Shown here one piece after another: positions 42,113-50,702 of a stretch of DNA of 64,000 nucleotides. Source of the DNA: Naumannella cuiyingiana (lineage in GTDB: Bacteria; Actinomycetota; Actinomycetes; Propionibacteriales; Propionibacteriaceae). The position numbers and the translations under genes are program-made. The stretch's first letter is position 1, and every line of letters starts with the position of its first letter. The notes beneath the pieces were generated by a model that had not been told where the DNA came from, did not search any database, and saw nothing but the letters and a program-made list of their open reading frames with translations. The stretch is taken from positions 2,170,001 through 2,234,000 of the forward strand of contig NZ_JACBZS010000001.1 of the NCBI RefSeq assembly GCF_013408305.1, in the 5' to 3' direction.

Positions 42113-43513
42113 ATGGCGAAGGCAGCGGCGAAACCGGGTTTCAGGTGCAGCGAGTGCGGGTGGGCCACCGTGCGCTGGGTCGGTCGGTGCGGGGAGTGCC
42201 AGGCGTGGGGGAGCGTGCAGGAGGTCGGCGCACCGAAGCTGCGTGAGGTGCGCGCCCAGGCGCCCACCTCGGGCGCGGTGCCGATCGCCCGGGTGCCGAG
42301 CGAGGGGTCGGCCCGGGCGCTGACCGGCGTCGGCGAACTGGACCGGGTGCTCGGTGGCGGCCTGGTGCCGGGGGCGGTCGTGCTGCTCGCGGGAGAGCCC
42401 GGCGTCGGAAAGTCGACGCTGGTGCTGGAGGTTGCGGCGCGCTGGGCGCGCGCCGGGCGGCGCACCCTCTATGTCTCGGGCGAGGAATCGGCGGCGCAGG
42501 TGCGCCTGCGCGCGGGGCGTACCGATGCCCTCGCCGACGAGCTGTATCTGGCCGCGGAGACCGATCTCGGCACGGTGCTCGGCCACATCGAGCAGACCGA
42601 CCCGAGCCTGCTGGTGGTCGACTCGGTGCAGACGATCGGTACGCCGGATGCCGACGGCTCGCCCGGCGGCGTGACCCAGGTCCGCGAGGTGACGGGCGCG
42701 CTGGTGCGGATCGCCAAGTCGCGCGGGATGGCGGTGCTGATCATCGGTCACGTCACCAAGGACGGCAGTATCGCCGGTCCGCGGCTGCTGGAGCACCTGG
42801 TCGACGTCGTGTTGGCGTTCGAGGGCGACCGGCACTCGGGCTTCCGGATGGTGCGGGCCTCGAAGAACCGTTTCGGGCCGGCCGACGAGGTCGGCTGTTT
42901 CGAGCTCGTCGACGCCGGGATCGCCGAGGTGCCCGATCCCTCGGGCCTGTTCGTCTCGCAGTCGGTGGCGGTGCCCGGCACGGCGATCACGGTGACCATG
43001 GAGGGCCGCCGGCCGCTGCTGGCGGAGGTCCAGGCGCTGGTCACCCCGACCCCGCAGCAGAATCCCAGCCGGGTCAGTGCCGGCCTGGACCGGCAGCGCC
43101 TGGCGATGGTGTTGGCGGTGCTGCAGAAGCGCTGCCGGATGCCGCTGCACAACCAGGACTGCCACGCCTCGTCGGTCGGCGGGGCGCGGGTCACCGAGCC
43201 GAGCGCCGACCTCGCGCTCGCGGTCTCCATCGCCTCCAGCTACGTCGACGCCGCGCCGGTCGGGGTCGGCCGGGTGGTCGCGCTGGGCGAGATCGGGCTG
43301 GCCGGCGAGCTGCGCCGGGTGCCCGGGCTCGAGCGGCGGATCGCCGAGGCCGGCCGGCTCGGCTTCGACACCGCGATCGTGCCCGCCAGCCTCGACCTGC
43401 CGCCCGGCCGCGGTCACCGCGACGAGCGCCTCGGCATCACGATCAAGCCGGTCGCCACCGTGATGGAGGCGATGGAGGAGCTCGGCTTCCCGGGGCGGCG
43501 ACGCGCGTCATGA
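42113..43513 (+). CDS. radA: DNA repair protein RadA
   Basis: RadA is a RecA-like hexameric helicase that helps branch migration in recombination. The 466-residue protein has an N-terminal C4 zinc finger (Cys12, 15, 26, 29), a RecA core with Walker A GEPGVGKST (94-102) and Walker B LLVVDSVQTI, the RadA-specific KNRFG motif (about 251-255), and a C-terminal Lon-like domain (SVGGARVTEPSADLALAVSI, ALGEIGLAGELRRVPG). ATG 42113 is chosen over a start 30 bases upstream because of the leaderless-type -10 box and the family N-terminus. Its usual partner disA lies 4.7 kb away across the sialic acid operon. Confidence 0.96.
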   Translation: MAKAAAKPGFRCSECGWATVRWVGRCGECQAWGSVQEVGAPKLREVRAQAPTSGAVPIARVPSEGSARALTGVGELDRVLGGGLVPGAVVLLAGEPGVGKSTLVLEVAARWARAGRRTLYVSGEESAAQVRLRAGRTDALADELYLAAETDLGTVLGHIEQTDPSLLVVDSVQTIGTPDADGSPGGVTQVREVTGALVRIAKSRGMAVLIIGHVTKDGSIAGPRLLEHLVDVVLAFEGDRHSGFRMVRASKNRFGPADEVGCFELVDAGIAEVPDPSGLFVSQSVAVPGTAITVTMEGRRPLLAEVQALVTPTPQQNPSRVSAGLDRQRLAMVLAVLQKRCRMPLHNQDCHASSVGGARVTEPSADLALAVSIASSYVDAAPVGVGRVVALGEIGLAGELRRVPGLERRIAEAGRLGFDTAIVPASLDLPPGRGHRDERLGITIKPVATVMEAMEELGFPGRRRAS

Positions 43514-43569
43514 CCCGCTGGCCCCGATGCGATTCATCTTCTGATTGTGTTCTGAAGTAAGGTGATGCC

Positions 43570-44019
43570 ATGTCCGGTCGCCGCAAGATGTTCCAGTCGT
43601 CTGAGTTGTCCCGTCATCCCGCGCCCGTGTTCGACGCGGCCGAAGACGCGCCCGTGGAGGTGACCCGTCGCGATGGGCGACCGCTGGTGCTGATGTCTGC
43701 CGACGAGTCCGACGAGCGCGATGAGTTGCTCGCCCTGGCCGGGCAGATCATCGCGATCACCACCCGCGCCGGCGAAGATTCGCTCGGGGATCGGTTCGCC
43801 GAGCGCTTCGACTGGATGCTCGCCCTCGATGCGGACGATCGGGAGCGGTGCGCCGGAGCTCTGGTCGAGGCGTCCAGGGCGGCGTTCGCGACGGGACGCG
43901 CGCATCTGGCCGTAGCCGAGCTGGCCTCGTGGCGATCCACCGCGATTGCCCTGGCCGAAGGCCTGCGCGCCACGGAACTCGACTGGCTCGCCGAGCCCTT
44001 GCCGGTCGAGCGGCCCTGA
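43570..44019 (+). CDS. Phd/YefM-like antitoxin
   Basis: A 149-residue protein. Its N-terminus (MFQSSELSRHPAPVFDAAED, then VEVTRRDGRPLVLMS) matches the Phd/YefM fold, where a short helix-strand unit binds the operator. The remaining 100 residues are helical, longer than in classic Phd and probably include the toxin-neutralising part. The gene is 12 bases upstream of a RelE-like gene, the usual antitoxin-first order, and TAAGGT at 43556-43561 is a possible -10. The pair probably autoregulates. It directly follows radA. Confidence 0.75.
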   Translation: MSGRRKMFQSSELSRHPAPVFDAAEDAPVEVTRRDGRPLVLMSADESDERDELLALAGQIIAITTRAGEDSLGDRFAERFDWMLALDADDRERCAGALVEASRAAFATGRAHLAVAELASWRSTAIALAEGLRATELDWLAEPLPVERP

Positions 44020-44031
44020 GCAGGGGCCGAC

Positions 44032-44367
44032 GTGGGAAGGAAGGGCGCGGTCCCCAGGCCGGTTCGGACCACCGAGTACGCCATCGTGTTCGGCACGCGG
44101 CAGGCCGAGCGCGGGTGGCAGGCGCTGCTGGCCAACCAGCGCAACAGGTTGGCGGAAGCCTGGGATGACCTGGTCCGGGACCCGAACGCGATCACGCCCA
44201 CGATGCACCCGCTGAGGGGTGCGCTGGCCGACATCGAGCGGGACGGCCGGGCACACCAACGCAGACAATATGAGCTCTCCGGAGGTGCGCGGATCTGGTA
44301 CTTCGTGACCGAGCGCACCGTCGTGCTCGAGAACGTGCACACTCGGCATCCCAACCAGACCAAGTAG
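44032..44367 (+). CDS. RelE/ParE-like toxin
   Basis: The 111-residue basic product has the RelE/ParE layout: an N-terminal Arg/Glu-rich helical half (RQAERGWQALLANQRNRLAE) and a beta-rich C-terminal half with RRQYELSGGARIWYFVTERT and VVLENVHTRHPNQTK, where Tyr, Arg and the terminal His/Lys positions correspond to the mRNA-contacting residues of RelE-type nucleases. GTG 44032 is 12 bases after the antitoxin stop. Whether it cleaves mRNA or targets gyrase like ParE cannot be told. Convergent hisC ends 28 bases downstream. Confidence 0.75.
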   Translation: MGRKGAVPRPVRTTEYAIVFGTRQAERGWQALLANQRNRLAEAWDDLVRDPNAITPTMHPLRGALADIERDGRAHQRRQYELSGGARIWYFVTERTVVLENVHTRHPNQTK

Positions 44368-44395
44368 CGATACCGGCCGTGCTCGTCTCGCCCGG

Positions 44396-45478
44396 TCAGC
44401 GCGGCAGCGTGCGGGCCACCTCGACGGCGAGCCGGTTGGCCTCGGGCTCGCCGACCGTGATCCGGATGCCGTCGAACGCATCGCCGGCGAGGTAGCTGCG
44501 GACCATGATCCCGGCGGCGGTGAACGTCTCGCCCCACTCGGCGGTCCGCTCACCCGCGGGCAGCCAGACGAAATTGCCCTGGCTGTCCGGGACCTCGAAG
44601 CCCGCATCGCGCAGGCCGGCGCCGAGCGTTTCCCGCTCCGCGACGATCGCCGTCACCCGCTCCAACAACTCCGCCTTCGCGGCCAGCGATGCCGCCGCGG
44701 CGACCTGGGCCGGCAGGGACACCGAGAAGGCCGGGGTCAGCGCCCGCGCCGCCGCGGCGACTTCCGGCGTACCCACACAGAATCCGACCCGCAGGCCGGC
44801 CAGGCCGTATGCCTTGGAGAACGTCCGCAGCACGACCACATTCGGGTAGCGCTCGGCCAGCTCCAGCCCGCGCGCCGCTTTCGGGTCCGTGACGAACTCG
44901 ACATAGGCTTCGTCGATCATGATCAACACGTGATCGGGGACATCCGCGATGAACGCCTCCAACTCGGCCTGCGGCACCGTCGGACCCGTCGGGTTGTTCG
45001 GCGTGCAGATCATGATCACCCTGGTCCGGTCGGTGATCGCCTCGCGCATTCGGTCAAGATCATGCACGGCTCCCGGGCCGAGCGGCACCTGCACGGGCAC
45101 CGCGCCGTGACTCAGCACCGTGATCGGATACGCCTCGAACGACCGCCACGCGAAGATCACCTCGTCGCCCGGTTCGCACACCGCGCCGACCAGGTGTCCG
45201 ATCACCGACACCGACCCCGTGCCGAGCGCCAACTGGTCCGGCGCGACGCGAAGATCCTCGGCGAGCGCCGCCGTCAGGTCGACATTCGCCATGTCCGGGT
45301 AGCGGTTCATCCGCTCCAGCGCGGCATGCGCCTCGGTGAGCACTCCCGGCAGCGGCGGATAGGGATTCTCGTTGCTGGACAACTTCCACGACACCCCGCC
45401 CGGCCCGAGCGGGGCGGGCTTGCCCGGGCGGTAGGGCGGCAGCGCGGCGATCGCCGGCCGGATCCGGACTCCGCTCAC
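44396..45478 (-). CDS. hisC: Histidinol-phosphate aminotransferase family protein
   Basis: A PLP-dependent aminotransferase of 360 residues. It has KLSSNENPYPPLPGV near the start, CTPNNPTGPTVP, IDEAYVEFV, and the PLP Lys in TFSKAYGLAGLRVG, the HisC pattern. It probably converts imidazole-acetol phosphate to histidinol phosphate, or acts on aromatic amino acids (the actinobacterial Pat branch of the same family). No other his genes are near, so the aromatic option stays open. GTG 45478 overlaps the VOC gene stop (GTGA). Confidence 0.8.
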   Translation of the reverse strand: MSGVRIRPAIAALPPYRPGKPAPLGPGGVSWKLSSNENPYPPLPGVLTEAHAALERMNRYPDMANVDLTAALAEDLRVAPDQLALGTGSVSVIGHLVGAVCEPGDEVIFAWRSFEAYPITVLSHGAVPVQVPLGPGAVHDLDRMREAITDRTRVIMICTPNNPTGPTVPQAELEAFIADVPDHVLIMIDEAYVEFVTDPKAARGLELAERYPNVVVLRTFSKAYGLAGLRVGFCVGTPEVAAAARALTPAFSVSLPAQVAAAASLAAKAELLERVTAIVAERETLGAGLRDAGFEVPDSQGNFVWLPAGERTAEWGETFTAAGIMVRSYLAGDAFDGIRITVGEPEANRLAVEVARTLPR

Positions 45479-46110
45479 AGCCGGACCGGCCCGGCAGGGG
45501 TCTCGAAGTGCGCGGCCAGGATCCCGGGCTGCCCGTTCGGCGCGACCCAGTCGATCTCCAGATCGGCCATCAACGAGTCGACCGGGCCGCCCATCCAGTC
45601 CTCCAGCCGCGCCCGATCGCCGGCGATGTCGAGCTTGATCAGCTTCACCTCGCTGTGCAGCGCGCTCGGCAGCACCGAGGCCTCGCTCAACCAGCTCAGG
45701 AAGAACGGCAACTGCGGGTCGGCCTGGGTGCCCTTGACGCCGATCTGGCGCCACTCCAGCTTGCGGCCGTCCGGCAGGTGGCGGCTGCCCGGCACGGACT
45801 CACGGCCGAGCCGGTCCTCGAAGGGGGAGAGATCGTCGACCGAGACCACCCAGCCGATCCAGCCGCCGCCGAGCTCGGAGCGGGCGCGGACGATCTGGCC
45901 GTAGGGCGCCTTCTCCGCCGCCGGATGATCAAGGACCTCCACGACCTCGACGTAGCGGGAGTCGGTCAGCGGGATGAGCCGGTTCCGGGTGCCGAACCGC
46001 GGGTGGAAACCACCGTCTCGGGAGTCGGTGCCGAGTGTCTTGCTGAGCTGATCCGCCGTGGCCTGGAGACCGTCCGGACCGGCGGCAAAGGAAAGATGGT
46101 CCACACGCAT
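45475..46110 (-). CDS. VOC (glyoxalase-like) family protein
   Basis: The 211-residue product begins MRVDHLSFAAGPDGLQATADQL and has two beta-alpha-beta repeats, RLIPLTDSRYVEVVEVLDHP and KLIKLDIAGDRARLEDWMG, matching the glyoxalase_3-like subgroup of the VOC superfamily. Metal ligands are suggested by His5 and Glu residues (EVVEVL), but substrate is unknown. ATG 46110 is chosen over ATG 46119 because a CACAAT -10-like box lies 7 bases before it and the family starts MRVDH. It is coupled to hisC. Confidence 0.75.
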   Translation of the reverse strand: MRVDHLSFAAGPDGLQATADQLSKTLGTDSRDGGFHPRFGTRNRLIPLTDSRYVEVVEVLDHPAAEKAPYGQIVRARSELGGGWIGWVVSVDDLSPFEDRLGRESVPGSRHLPDGRKLEWRQIGVKGTQADPQLPFFLSWLSEASVLPSALHSEVKLIKLDIAGDRARLEDWMGGPVDSLMADLEIDWVAPNGQPGILAAHFETPAGPVRL

Positions 46111-46117
46111 GACCGTC

Positions 46118-46123
46118 ATTGTG
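46118..46123 (-). promoter_or_regulatory. Candidate leaderless -10 element of the VOC gene
   Basis: Minus-strand CACAAT ends 7 bases before ATG 46110. The same hexamer precedes the gene at 1437. Confidence 0.3.
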
Positions 46124-46229
46124 GCCGGGAACGTTTCGGCCAGATTTCCGGGGTCGCTTCGAGCCGGCGGAGCGATGTGATACGCGCCACGTTCTCGCGG
46201 CGCCCGACGGTGCCCGCCGGCCGGGCCGA

Positions 46230-46991
46230 TCAGCGGCGCCGGACGGTGGCCGGATGGCGCATCCCGGCACCGCGGGCGGCCTCGAAGCGCTCGCAGTGCC
46301 CGACCAGTTCGGCGTACCCCTGCGAACCCATCAGCTCGGTCAGCTCGTCGGCATTGGCCAGATAGACCGGCTCCTTGCCGCCGTGCGCCTCGGTGTTCGA
46401 GGTGCAGTACCAGTCCAGGTCGTGGCCGCCGGGACCCCAGCCCTCGCGGACGTACTCACCGATCGAGACCTCGGTGTAGGAGGTTCCGTCATTGCGCTCG
46501 ACCTCGCGGAACTGCCGGCGGATCGGCAGTTGCCAGCAGACGTCCGGCTTCGTCTCGACGAAGCTGCGGCCCTCCTCGATCGCGAGCAGGTGCAGCGCAC
46601 AGCCCGAGCCCGCCGGGAAACCCGGGCGGTTGTGGAAGATGCAGGCGCCGTCCACCACCCGCGTCTTGCGCTCGACCGAGCCGTCGTCGGACTTCTCCTC
46701 CTCGACCCAGCCGCCGCGCCTGCCCTCCTTGCGGAACTGCCACAACTCCGGTGTCAGCCGCTTCACCGCCTTCGCCACCCGCCGCTCGTCGTCGCGGTCG
46801 GCGAAATGCGCGCCGAGCGTGCAACACCCGACGTCGGGCGCGTCGGCATAGATCCCGGGACAGCCCTGCCCGAAGATGCAGTTCCAGCGCGAGGTCAGCC
46901 AGGTCAGGTCGCACCGGAACACCTGCTCGTCATCGGCCGGGTCGGCGAACTCGACGAAGGCGCGGGGGAAGTTGGACGACACCTCGGGCAT
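46230..46991 (-). CDS. Conserved Cys-rich actinobacterial protein of unknown function
   Basis: A 253-residue protein I cannot name with certainty; similar proteins in Streptomyces and relatives are annotated as hypothetical or DUF3109-like. It has clustered Cys: [42 protein letters not shown], and KPDVCWQLP, plus [13 protein letters not shown] near the C-terminus. This pattern suggests a metal or Fe-S binding site like that of YkgJ-type proteins. ATG 46991 is chosen because TACGCT ends 7 bases upstream (leaderless pattern) and [15 protein letters not shown] fits the start of the family. It is divergent from ppx over a 60-base gap. Confidence 0.65.
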   Translation of the reverse strand: MPEVSSNFPRAFVEFADPADDEQVFRCDLTWLTSRWNCIFGQGCPGIYADAPDVGCCTLGAHFADRDDERRVAKAVKRLTPELWQFRKEGRRGGWVEEEKSDDGSVERKTRVVDGACIFHNRPGFPAGSGCALHLLAIEEGRSFVETKPDVCWQLPIRRQFREVERNDGTSYTEVSIGEYVREGWGPGGHDLDWYCTSNTEAHGGKEPVYLANADELTELMGSQGYAELVGHCERFEAARGAGMRHPATVRRR

Positions 46992-46998
46992 GCCGGCC

Positions 46999-47043
46999 AG
47001 CGTAACGGTGTCCAGCACCGTCGCCGATGATCAACGCTAGGGT
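46999..47043. promoter_or_regulatory. Back-to-back leaderless promoters of the Cys-rich gene and ppx
   Basis: Minus strand: TACGCT (47004-46999) ends 7 bases before ATG 46991. Plus strand: TAGGGT (47038-47043) ends 8 bases before ATG 47052. The start codons are only 60 bases apart, so the two -35 regions must overlap. Confidence 0.5.
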
Positions 47044-47051
47044 GAGCGGCC

Positions 47052-47969
47052 ATGCGGCTCGGCGTACTCGATGTCGGTTCCAACACCGTGCATCTTCTTG
47101 TGGTGGACGCGCGCCACGGCGGTGCGCCCGCCCCGGCGGCCTCCGACAAGTGGGTGCTGCGGTTGTCCGAGCACATCGATGACGACAACCGGATCGCCCC
47201 GGCCGCCGTCGACGCCCTCGTCGCCACGATCGAGCAGGCCCAGCGACGCGCGGAGGACTCCGGCTGCGCCGACCTGCTCGCGTTCTGCACCTCGGCGATC
47301 CGGGAGGCGACCAATGGTGAGCAGGTGCTCGAGGCGGTACGCCGGCGCACCGGGCTCGACCTGGAGGTGATGACCGGCCGGGACGAGGCGCGGGTGACGT
47401 TTCTCGCGGTACGCCGGTGGTTCGGCTGGTCGGCCGGACGGCTCGCCGTCTTCGACATCGGCGGCGGCTCGCTGGAGATCGCCGGCGGCCCCGACGAGGA
47501 CCCCGAGATCGCCCTCTCGGTGCCGCTCGGTGCCGGCCGGCTGACCCGGGAGTTCGGCACTGACCTGGCCGGGATGCGCCGCCACGTGCGGGCCGGGATC
47601 GGGGCGGTGATCGGCGATCTGTCGCGGCGCGGCCCCTACGACCGTGCGGTCGGCACGTCGAAGACCTTCCGAACCCTCGGGCGGCTGACCGGAGCGGCGC
47701 CGAGCAGCGAAGGGCCGTTCGTGCCGCGGTTCCTGGATCGCGCCGAACTCGCCGAGTGGTTGCCCAGGCTTGCCGAGATGAAGCCGGCCGAGCGGGCCAA
47801 GCTGCCCGGCGTCTCCGCCGGCCGGGCGGGCCAACTGCTGGCCGGCGCGGTCGTGGCCGACGCCGTGATGGACCTCGCCGGCGTGGATCGGCTCGAGCTG
47901 TGCCCGTGGGCGCTGCGCGAGGGCGTACTGCTGCGGCACATGGATCACCTGACCAACGGTGCGGGCTAG
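47052..47969 (+). CDS. ppx: Ppx/GppA family exopolyphosphatase
   Basis: The enzyme hydrolyses polyphosphate or (p)ppGpp-type substrates. The 305-residue product has the ASKHA phosphate-1 motif [28 protein letters not shown], and the second phosphate loop [15 protein letters not shown], with [13 protein letters not shown] in the second domain. It lacks the C-terminal HD domain of long Ppx proteins, like the short actinobacterial Ppx type (Rv0496). It and the next gene keep the Rv0496-Rv0498-like order. ATG 47052 follows a leaderless-type -10 box. Confidence 0.9.
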   Translation: MRLGVLDVGSNTVHLLVVDARHGGAPAPAASDKWVLRLSEHIDDDNRIAPAAVDALVATIEQAQRRAEDSGCADLLAFCTSAIREATNGEQVLEAVRRRTGLDLEVMTGRDEARVTFLAVRRWFGWSAGRLAVFDIGGGSLEIAGGPDEDPEIALSVPLGAGRLTREFGTDLAGMRRHVRAGIGAVIGDLSRRGPYDRAVGTSKTFRTLGRLTGAAPSSEGPFVPRFLDRAELAEWLPRLAEMKPAERAKLPGVSAGRAGQLLAGAVVADAVMDLAGVDRLELCPWALREGVLLRHMDHLTNGAG

Positions 47970-47972
47970 TCT
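47967..47972 (+). promoter_or_regulatory. Leaderless -10 element overlapping the ppx stop codon
   Basis: TAGTCT uses the ppx TAG stop as its first three bases and ends six bases before GTG 47979. Confidence 0.45.
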
Positions 47973-47978
47973 GGACCG

Positions 47979-48908
47979 GTGAGCCACAGCTACGGCCCGG
48001 ACAGCGCCGGCGACACCGCGGCAACCCCGGACGGTGCGGCACCGGCCACGGCCGCGGGCAACGGTTCGGTTCCCCGGCGCCGGCCGAATCCGGTCGGGCT
48101 CTCCAATTCCTCGGTCTACCCCGAGGGCACCGCGACGGCATTCGAGCTGGCGGGCCGGCTCGGCTACGACGGCGTGGAGATCATGGTCGGCATCGACGCC
48201 GCGTCGGTGAGCGAGGACGAGGTCGAGCGGCTGCGCGACTACCACCAGGTGCCGATCTTGTCGATCCATGCGCCCTGTCTGATCTTCACCGTCCGCACCT
48301 GGGGCACCGATTCGTGGGAGAAGCTGCGCCGATCCGCGCGCGCCGCGCAGCGGTTCGGCACCGACGTGGTCGTGGTGCATCCGCCGTTTCGCTGGCAGCG
48401 GGGGTACGCCGAGACGTTCGTTCGTGGGGTTCGGGAGCTGCACGAGGAGACCGGCGTGAAGTTCTGCGTCGAGAACATGTACCCGTGGCGGGCGCCGAAA
48501 CAGGGGCTGCACGGCGGCCGCAAGTTCAAGGCCTACAAGCCCGGTTTCGATCCGACCCACCACGATTTCGATCACCTGACACTCGACCTGTCGCACGCCT
48601 CGACCGCCCATCAGAGCTCGGTCGAGCTGGCCCGCGCCTGGGGCCCGCGGCTGCAGCACGTGCACCTGACCGACGGCCGCGGATCGATCAAGGACGAGCA
48701 CCTGCTGCCCGGGCACGGCGACCAGCAGGCCGACCGGGTGTTGCAACTGCTGGCCGCGGAGGGGTACGCCGGGCAGGTGGTGCTGGAGGTGAACACCCGC
48801 CGCAGCGGCAGCCGCGAGCAGCGCGAGAATGACCTCGGCGAGGCGCTGGCGTTCACGCGTACCCATCTCGCGGCGGGTGCACCCCCGAAGGTTCCCGCCG
48901 CGCGCTAG
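47979..48908 (+). CDS. Sugar phosphate isomerase/epimerase family protein (TIM barrel)
   Basis: A 309-residue xylose-isomerase-like TIM barrel. After a disordered N-terminus of about 35 residues it reads NPVGLSNSSVYPEGTATAFELA, GYDGVEIMVG, ILSIHAPCLIFTVRTWG, VVVHPPFRW, FCVENMYPW, LTLDLSHAST and HVHLTDGRGS, giving the ring of Glu/His/Asp metal ligands expected of AP_endonuc_2-fold enzymes. Substrate is unknown. The orthologous position in Mycobacterium (Rv0498) is also next to ppx and proC. GTG 47979 has a -10 box six bases before it. Confidence 0.85.
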   Translation: MSHSYGPDSAGDTAATPDGAAPATAAGNGSVPRRRPNPVGLSNSSVYPEGTATAFELAGRLGYDGVEIMVGIDAASVSEDEVERLRDYHQVPILSIHAPCLIFTVRTWGTDSWEKLRRSARAAQRFGTDVVVVHPPFRWQRGYAETFVRGVRELHEETGVKFCVENMYPWRAPKQGLHGGRKFKAYKPGFDPTHHDFDHLTLDLSHASTAHQSSVELARAWGPRLQHVHLTDGRGSIKDEHLLPGHGDQQADRVLQLLAAEGYAGQVVLEVNTRRSGSREQRENDLGEALAFTRTHLAAGAPPKVPAAR

Positions 48909-48972
48909 CATCCGCCGGTCGGCGCGTGGCCGAGTACGACACAGGCCGCGGGCCCGGCCGGGAAGGACTGAG

Positions 48973-49902
48973 GTGGCCAACCAGTTTCTGATCATGTTGT
49001 CCCGGGCGAAGGGTGTGCGCGATATCGCCACCCGGCTGCCGATGACCCGGTCGGTGGTGGATCGATTCGTGGCCGGCGAGACGACACCGCAGATGGTGGA
49101 GGTGTGTCGGCGGCTGACCGACGACGGGCTGCTGGGCACCGTGGACTATCTGGGCGAGGACACCGCCGATCTGGGGCAGGCCGCGGCGGTCACCTGGGAG
49201 TATGTCGGCGCGCTGGCCGCCCTGGCCGAGGCGGGCATCGCCGATCGGGTCGAGGTGTCGCTGAAGCTGTCGGCCATCGGACAGTTCCTCGGTCGGGACG
49301 GCGAGAAGGTCGCGCTCGACAACGCCCGCCAGATCTGTCAGGCCGCCCGGGAGGCGGGCACGACGGTGACCCTGGACATGGAGGACCACACCACCACCGA
49401 CTCGACGCTGGGCATCCTGCGCGAGTTGCGCGCCGACTTTCCCGACACCGGGGCGGTGATCCAGGCGTACCTGCGGCGCAGCGAGGCCGACTGCCGCGAC
49501 CTGACCCACGCCGGCTCGCGGGTACGCCTGTGCAAGGGCGCCTATGCCGAGCCGGAGTCCGTGGCCTACCCCGATGAACGCGATGTCGAGCTGTCCTATG
49601 TGCGCTGCCTGAAGGTGCTGATGTACGGCGAGGGCTATCCGATGGTCGCCACCCACTCGCCGCGGCTGATCGCGGTCGCCCAGGACATCGCGCAGCGCGC
49701 CGGTCGCGGCAACGACGACTTCGAGTTCCAGATGCTGCGCGGGGTACGCCCGAATGCCCAGACCAAGCTGGCGGGGCTCGGCCACCGGATGCGGATCTAT
49801 GTGCCCTATGGCACGGACTGGTACGGCTATCTGGTCCGCCGGATGGCCGAGAAGCCCGCCAATCTCGGGCTCTTCGTGCGGGGCCTCGTTGACCGCAACT
49901 GA
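48973..49902 (+). CDS. putB: Proline dehydrogenase
   Basis: This FAD enzyme oxidises proline to pyrroline-5-carboxylate. The 309-residue monofunctional protein has the TIM-barrel motifs: VSLKLSAIGQFLG, TLDMEDHTTTDSTL, VIQAYLRRSEAD, VRLCKGAYAEPESVAY, MVATHSPRLI, FEFQMLRGVRP, and YVPYGTDWYGYLVRRMAE near the end, the substrate-binding Arg pair. GTG 48973 follows GGAAGGA. No pyrroline-5-carboxylate dehydrogenase is adjacent. proC, which works in the opposite direction, is 6.4 kb downstream. Confidence 0.92.
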   Translation: MANQFLIMLSRAKGVRDIATRLPMTRSVVDRFVAGETTPQMVEVCRRLTDDGLLGTVDYLGEDTADLGQAAAVTWEYVGALAALAEAGIADRVEVSLKLSAIGQFLGRDGEKVALDNARQICQAAREAGTTVTLDMEDHTTTDSTLGILRELRADFPDTGAVIQAYLRRSEADCRDLTHAGSRVRLCKGAYAEPESVAYPDERDVELSYVRCLKVLMYGEGYPMVATHSPRLIAVAQDIAQRAGRGNDDFEFQMLRGVRPNAQTKLAGLGHRMRIYVPYGTDWYGYLVRRMAEKPANLGLFVRGLVDRN

Positions 49903-50671
49903 CGATCGCGCCACCCGCGGTTTCGGCATCGAGATCGCGATCGTCCTGGCGCTGTCGCTCGGACGCTCGGCGACCTATGCCGTCCTGAACCTGATCGAGC
50001 GCCTGACCCGGCCGGAGGCGTTGTCGGAGCAGACGACGTCGATGAACCAGGCGATCACCCCGGACCGGCCGTGGCTCGATCTTGCCTATCAGCTCGCCCA
50101 GATCATTTTCGCGCTGGCGCCGGTGGCGCTGGTGCTCTATCTGTTGGTCTTCCGTGCCGGACCGATGGTCTGGGGCATGACTCCGCGCCGCGCGCTGGGA
50201 TTTGATCTTCGTCGGCCCGGCTTCGATCTCAGTCGTGGCGTGTTGATCTTCGCTGCGATCGGCATCCCCGGGCTGGGGTTCTATCTCGCGGCGCGCCAGC
50301 TCGGTTTGAACACCACCATCGCCGCAGCGAACCTGTCCGATGCCTGGTGGTCGATTCCGGTGCTGGTACTGGCCGCGGCCCAGAACGGCGTACTCGAGCA
50401 GGTCGTGATGATCGGCTACCTGCTGATCCGGGCCCGCCAGCTCGGCTGGGCGTGGTGGCAGATGTGGCTGCTGGCCGCGGTGATCCGCGGCGGGTACCAC
50501 CTCTATCAGGGATTCGGGCAGGGCGTCGCGAACTTCCTGATGGCGTTGATCTTCGGGCTGCTCTACTACCGCTGGAAGCGGATCGGCCCGCTCGTCGTCG
50601 CGCACACCCTGCTCGACATCGCCTCCTTCGTCGGGTACGCCCTCGCCGCGCCGTACCTCGACTGGCTGTGA
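49889..50671 (+). CDS. CPBP-like intramembrane protein with altered motif 1
   Basis: A 260-residue membrane protein with about seven segments resembling CPBP (Rce1-like) proteases. Motif 1 should be EExxxR; here it reads LEQVVMIGYLL, with Gln171 after Glu170. Motif 2 is recognisable in RGGYHLYQGFGQG and motif 3 in VVAHTLLDIASF. Loss of the second Glu questions proteolytic activity. The only in-frame start near the membrane region is TTG 49889, overlapping putB by 14 bases, which suggests translational coupling; a GTG/ATG alternative is not available without losing the first helix. Confidence 0.8.
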   Translation: MTATDDRATRGFGIEIAIVLALSLGRSATYAVLNLIERLTRPEALSEQTTSMNQAITPDRPWLDLAYQLAQIIFALAPVALVLYLLVFRAGPMVWGMTPRRALGFDLRRPGFDLSRGVLIFAAIGIPGLGFYLAARQLGLNTTIAAANLSDAWWSIPVLVLAAAQNGVLEQVVMIGYLLIRARQLGWAWWQMWLLAAVIRGGYHLYQGFGQGVANFLMALIFGLLYYRWKRIGPLVVAHTLLDIASFVGYALAAPYLDWL

Positions 50672-50702
50672 CCCCGGCGTCGATCGATCACGATCGCGGG
50701 GA

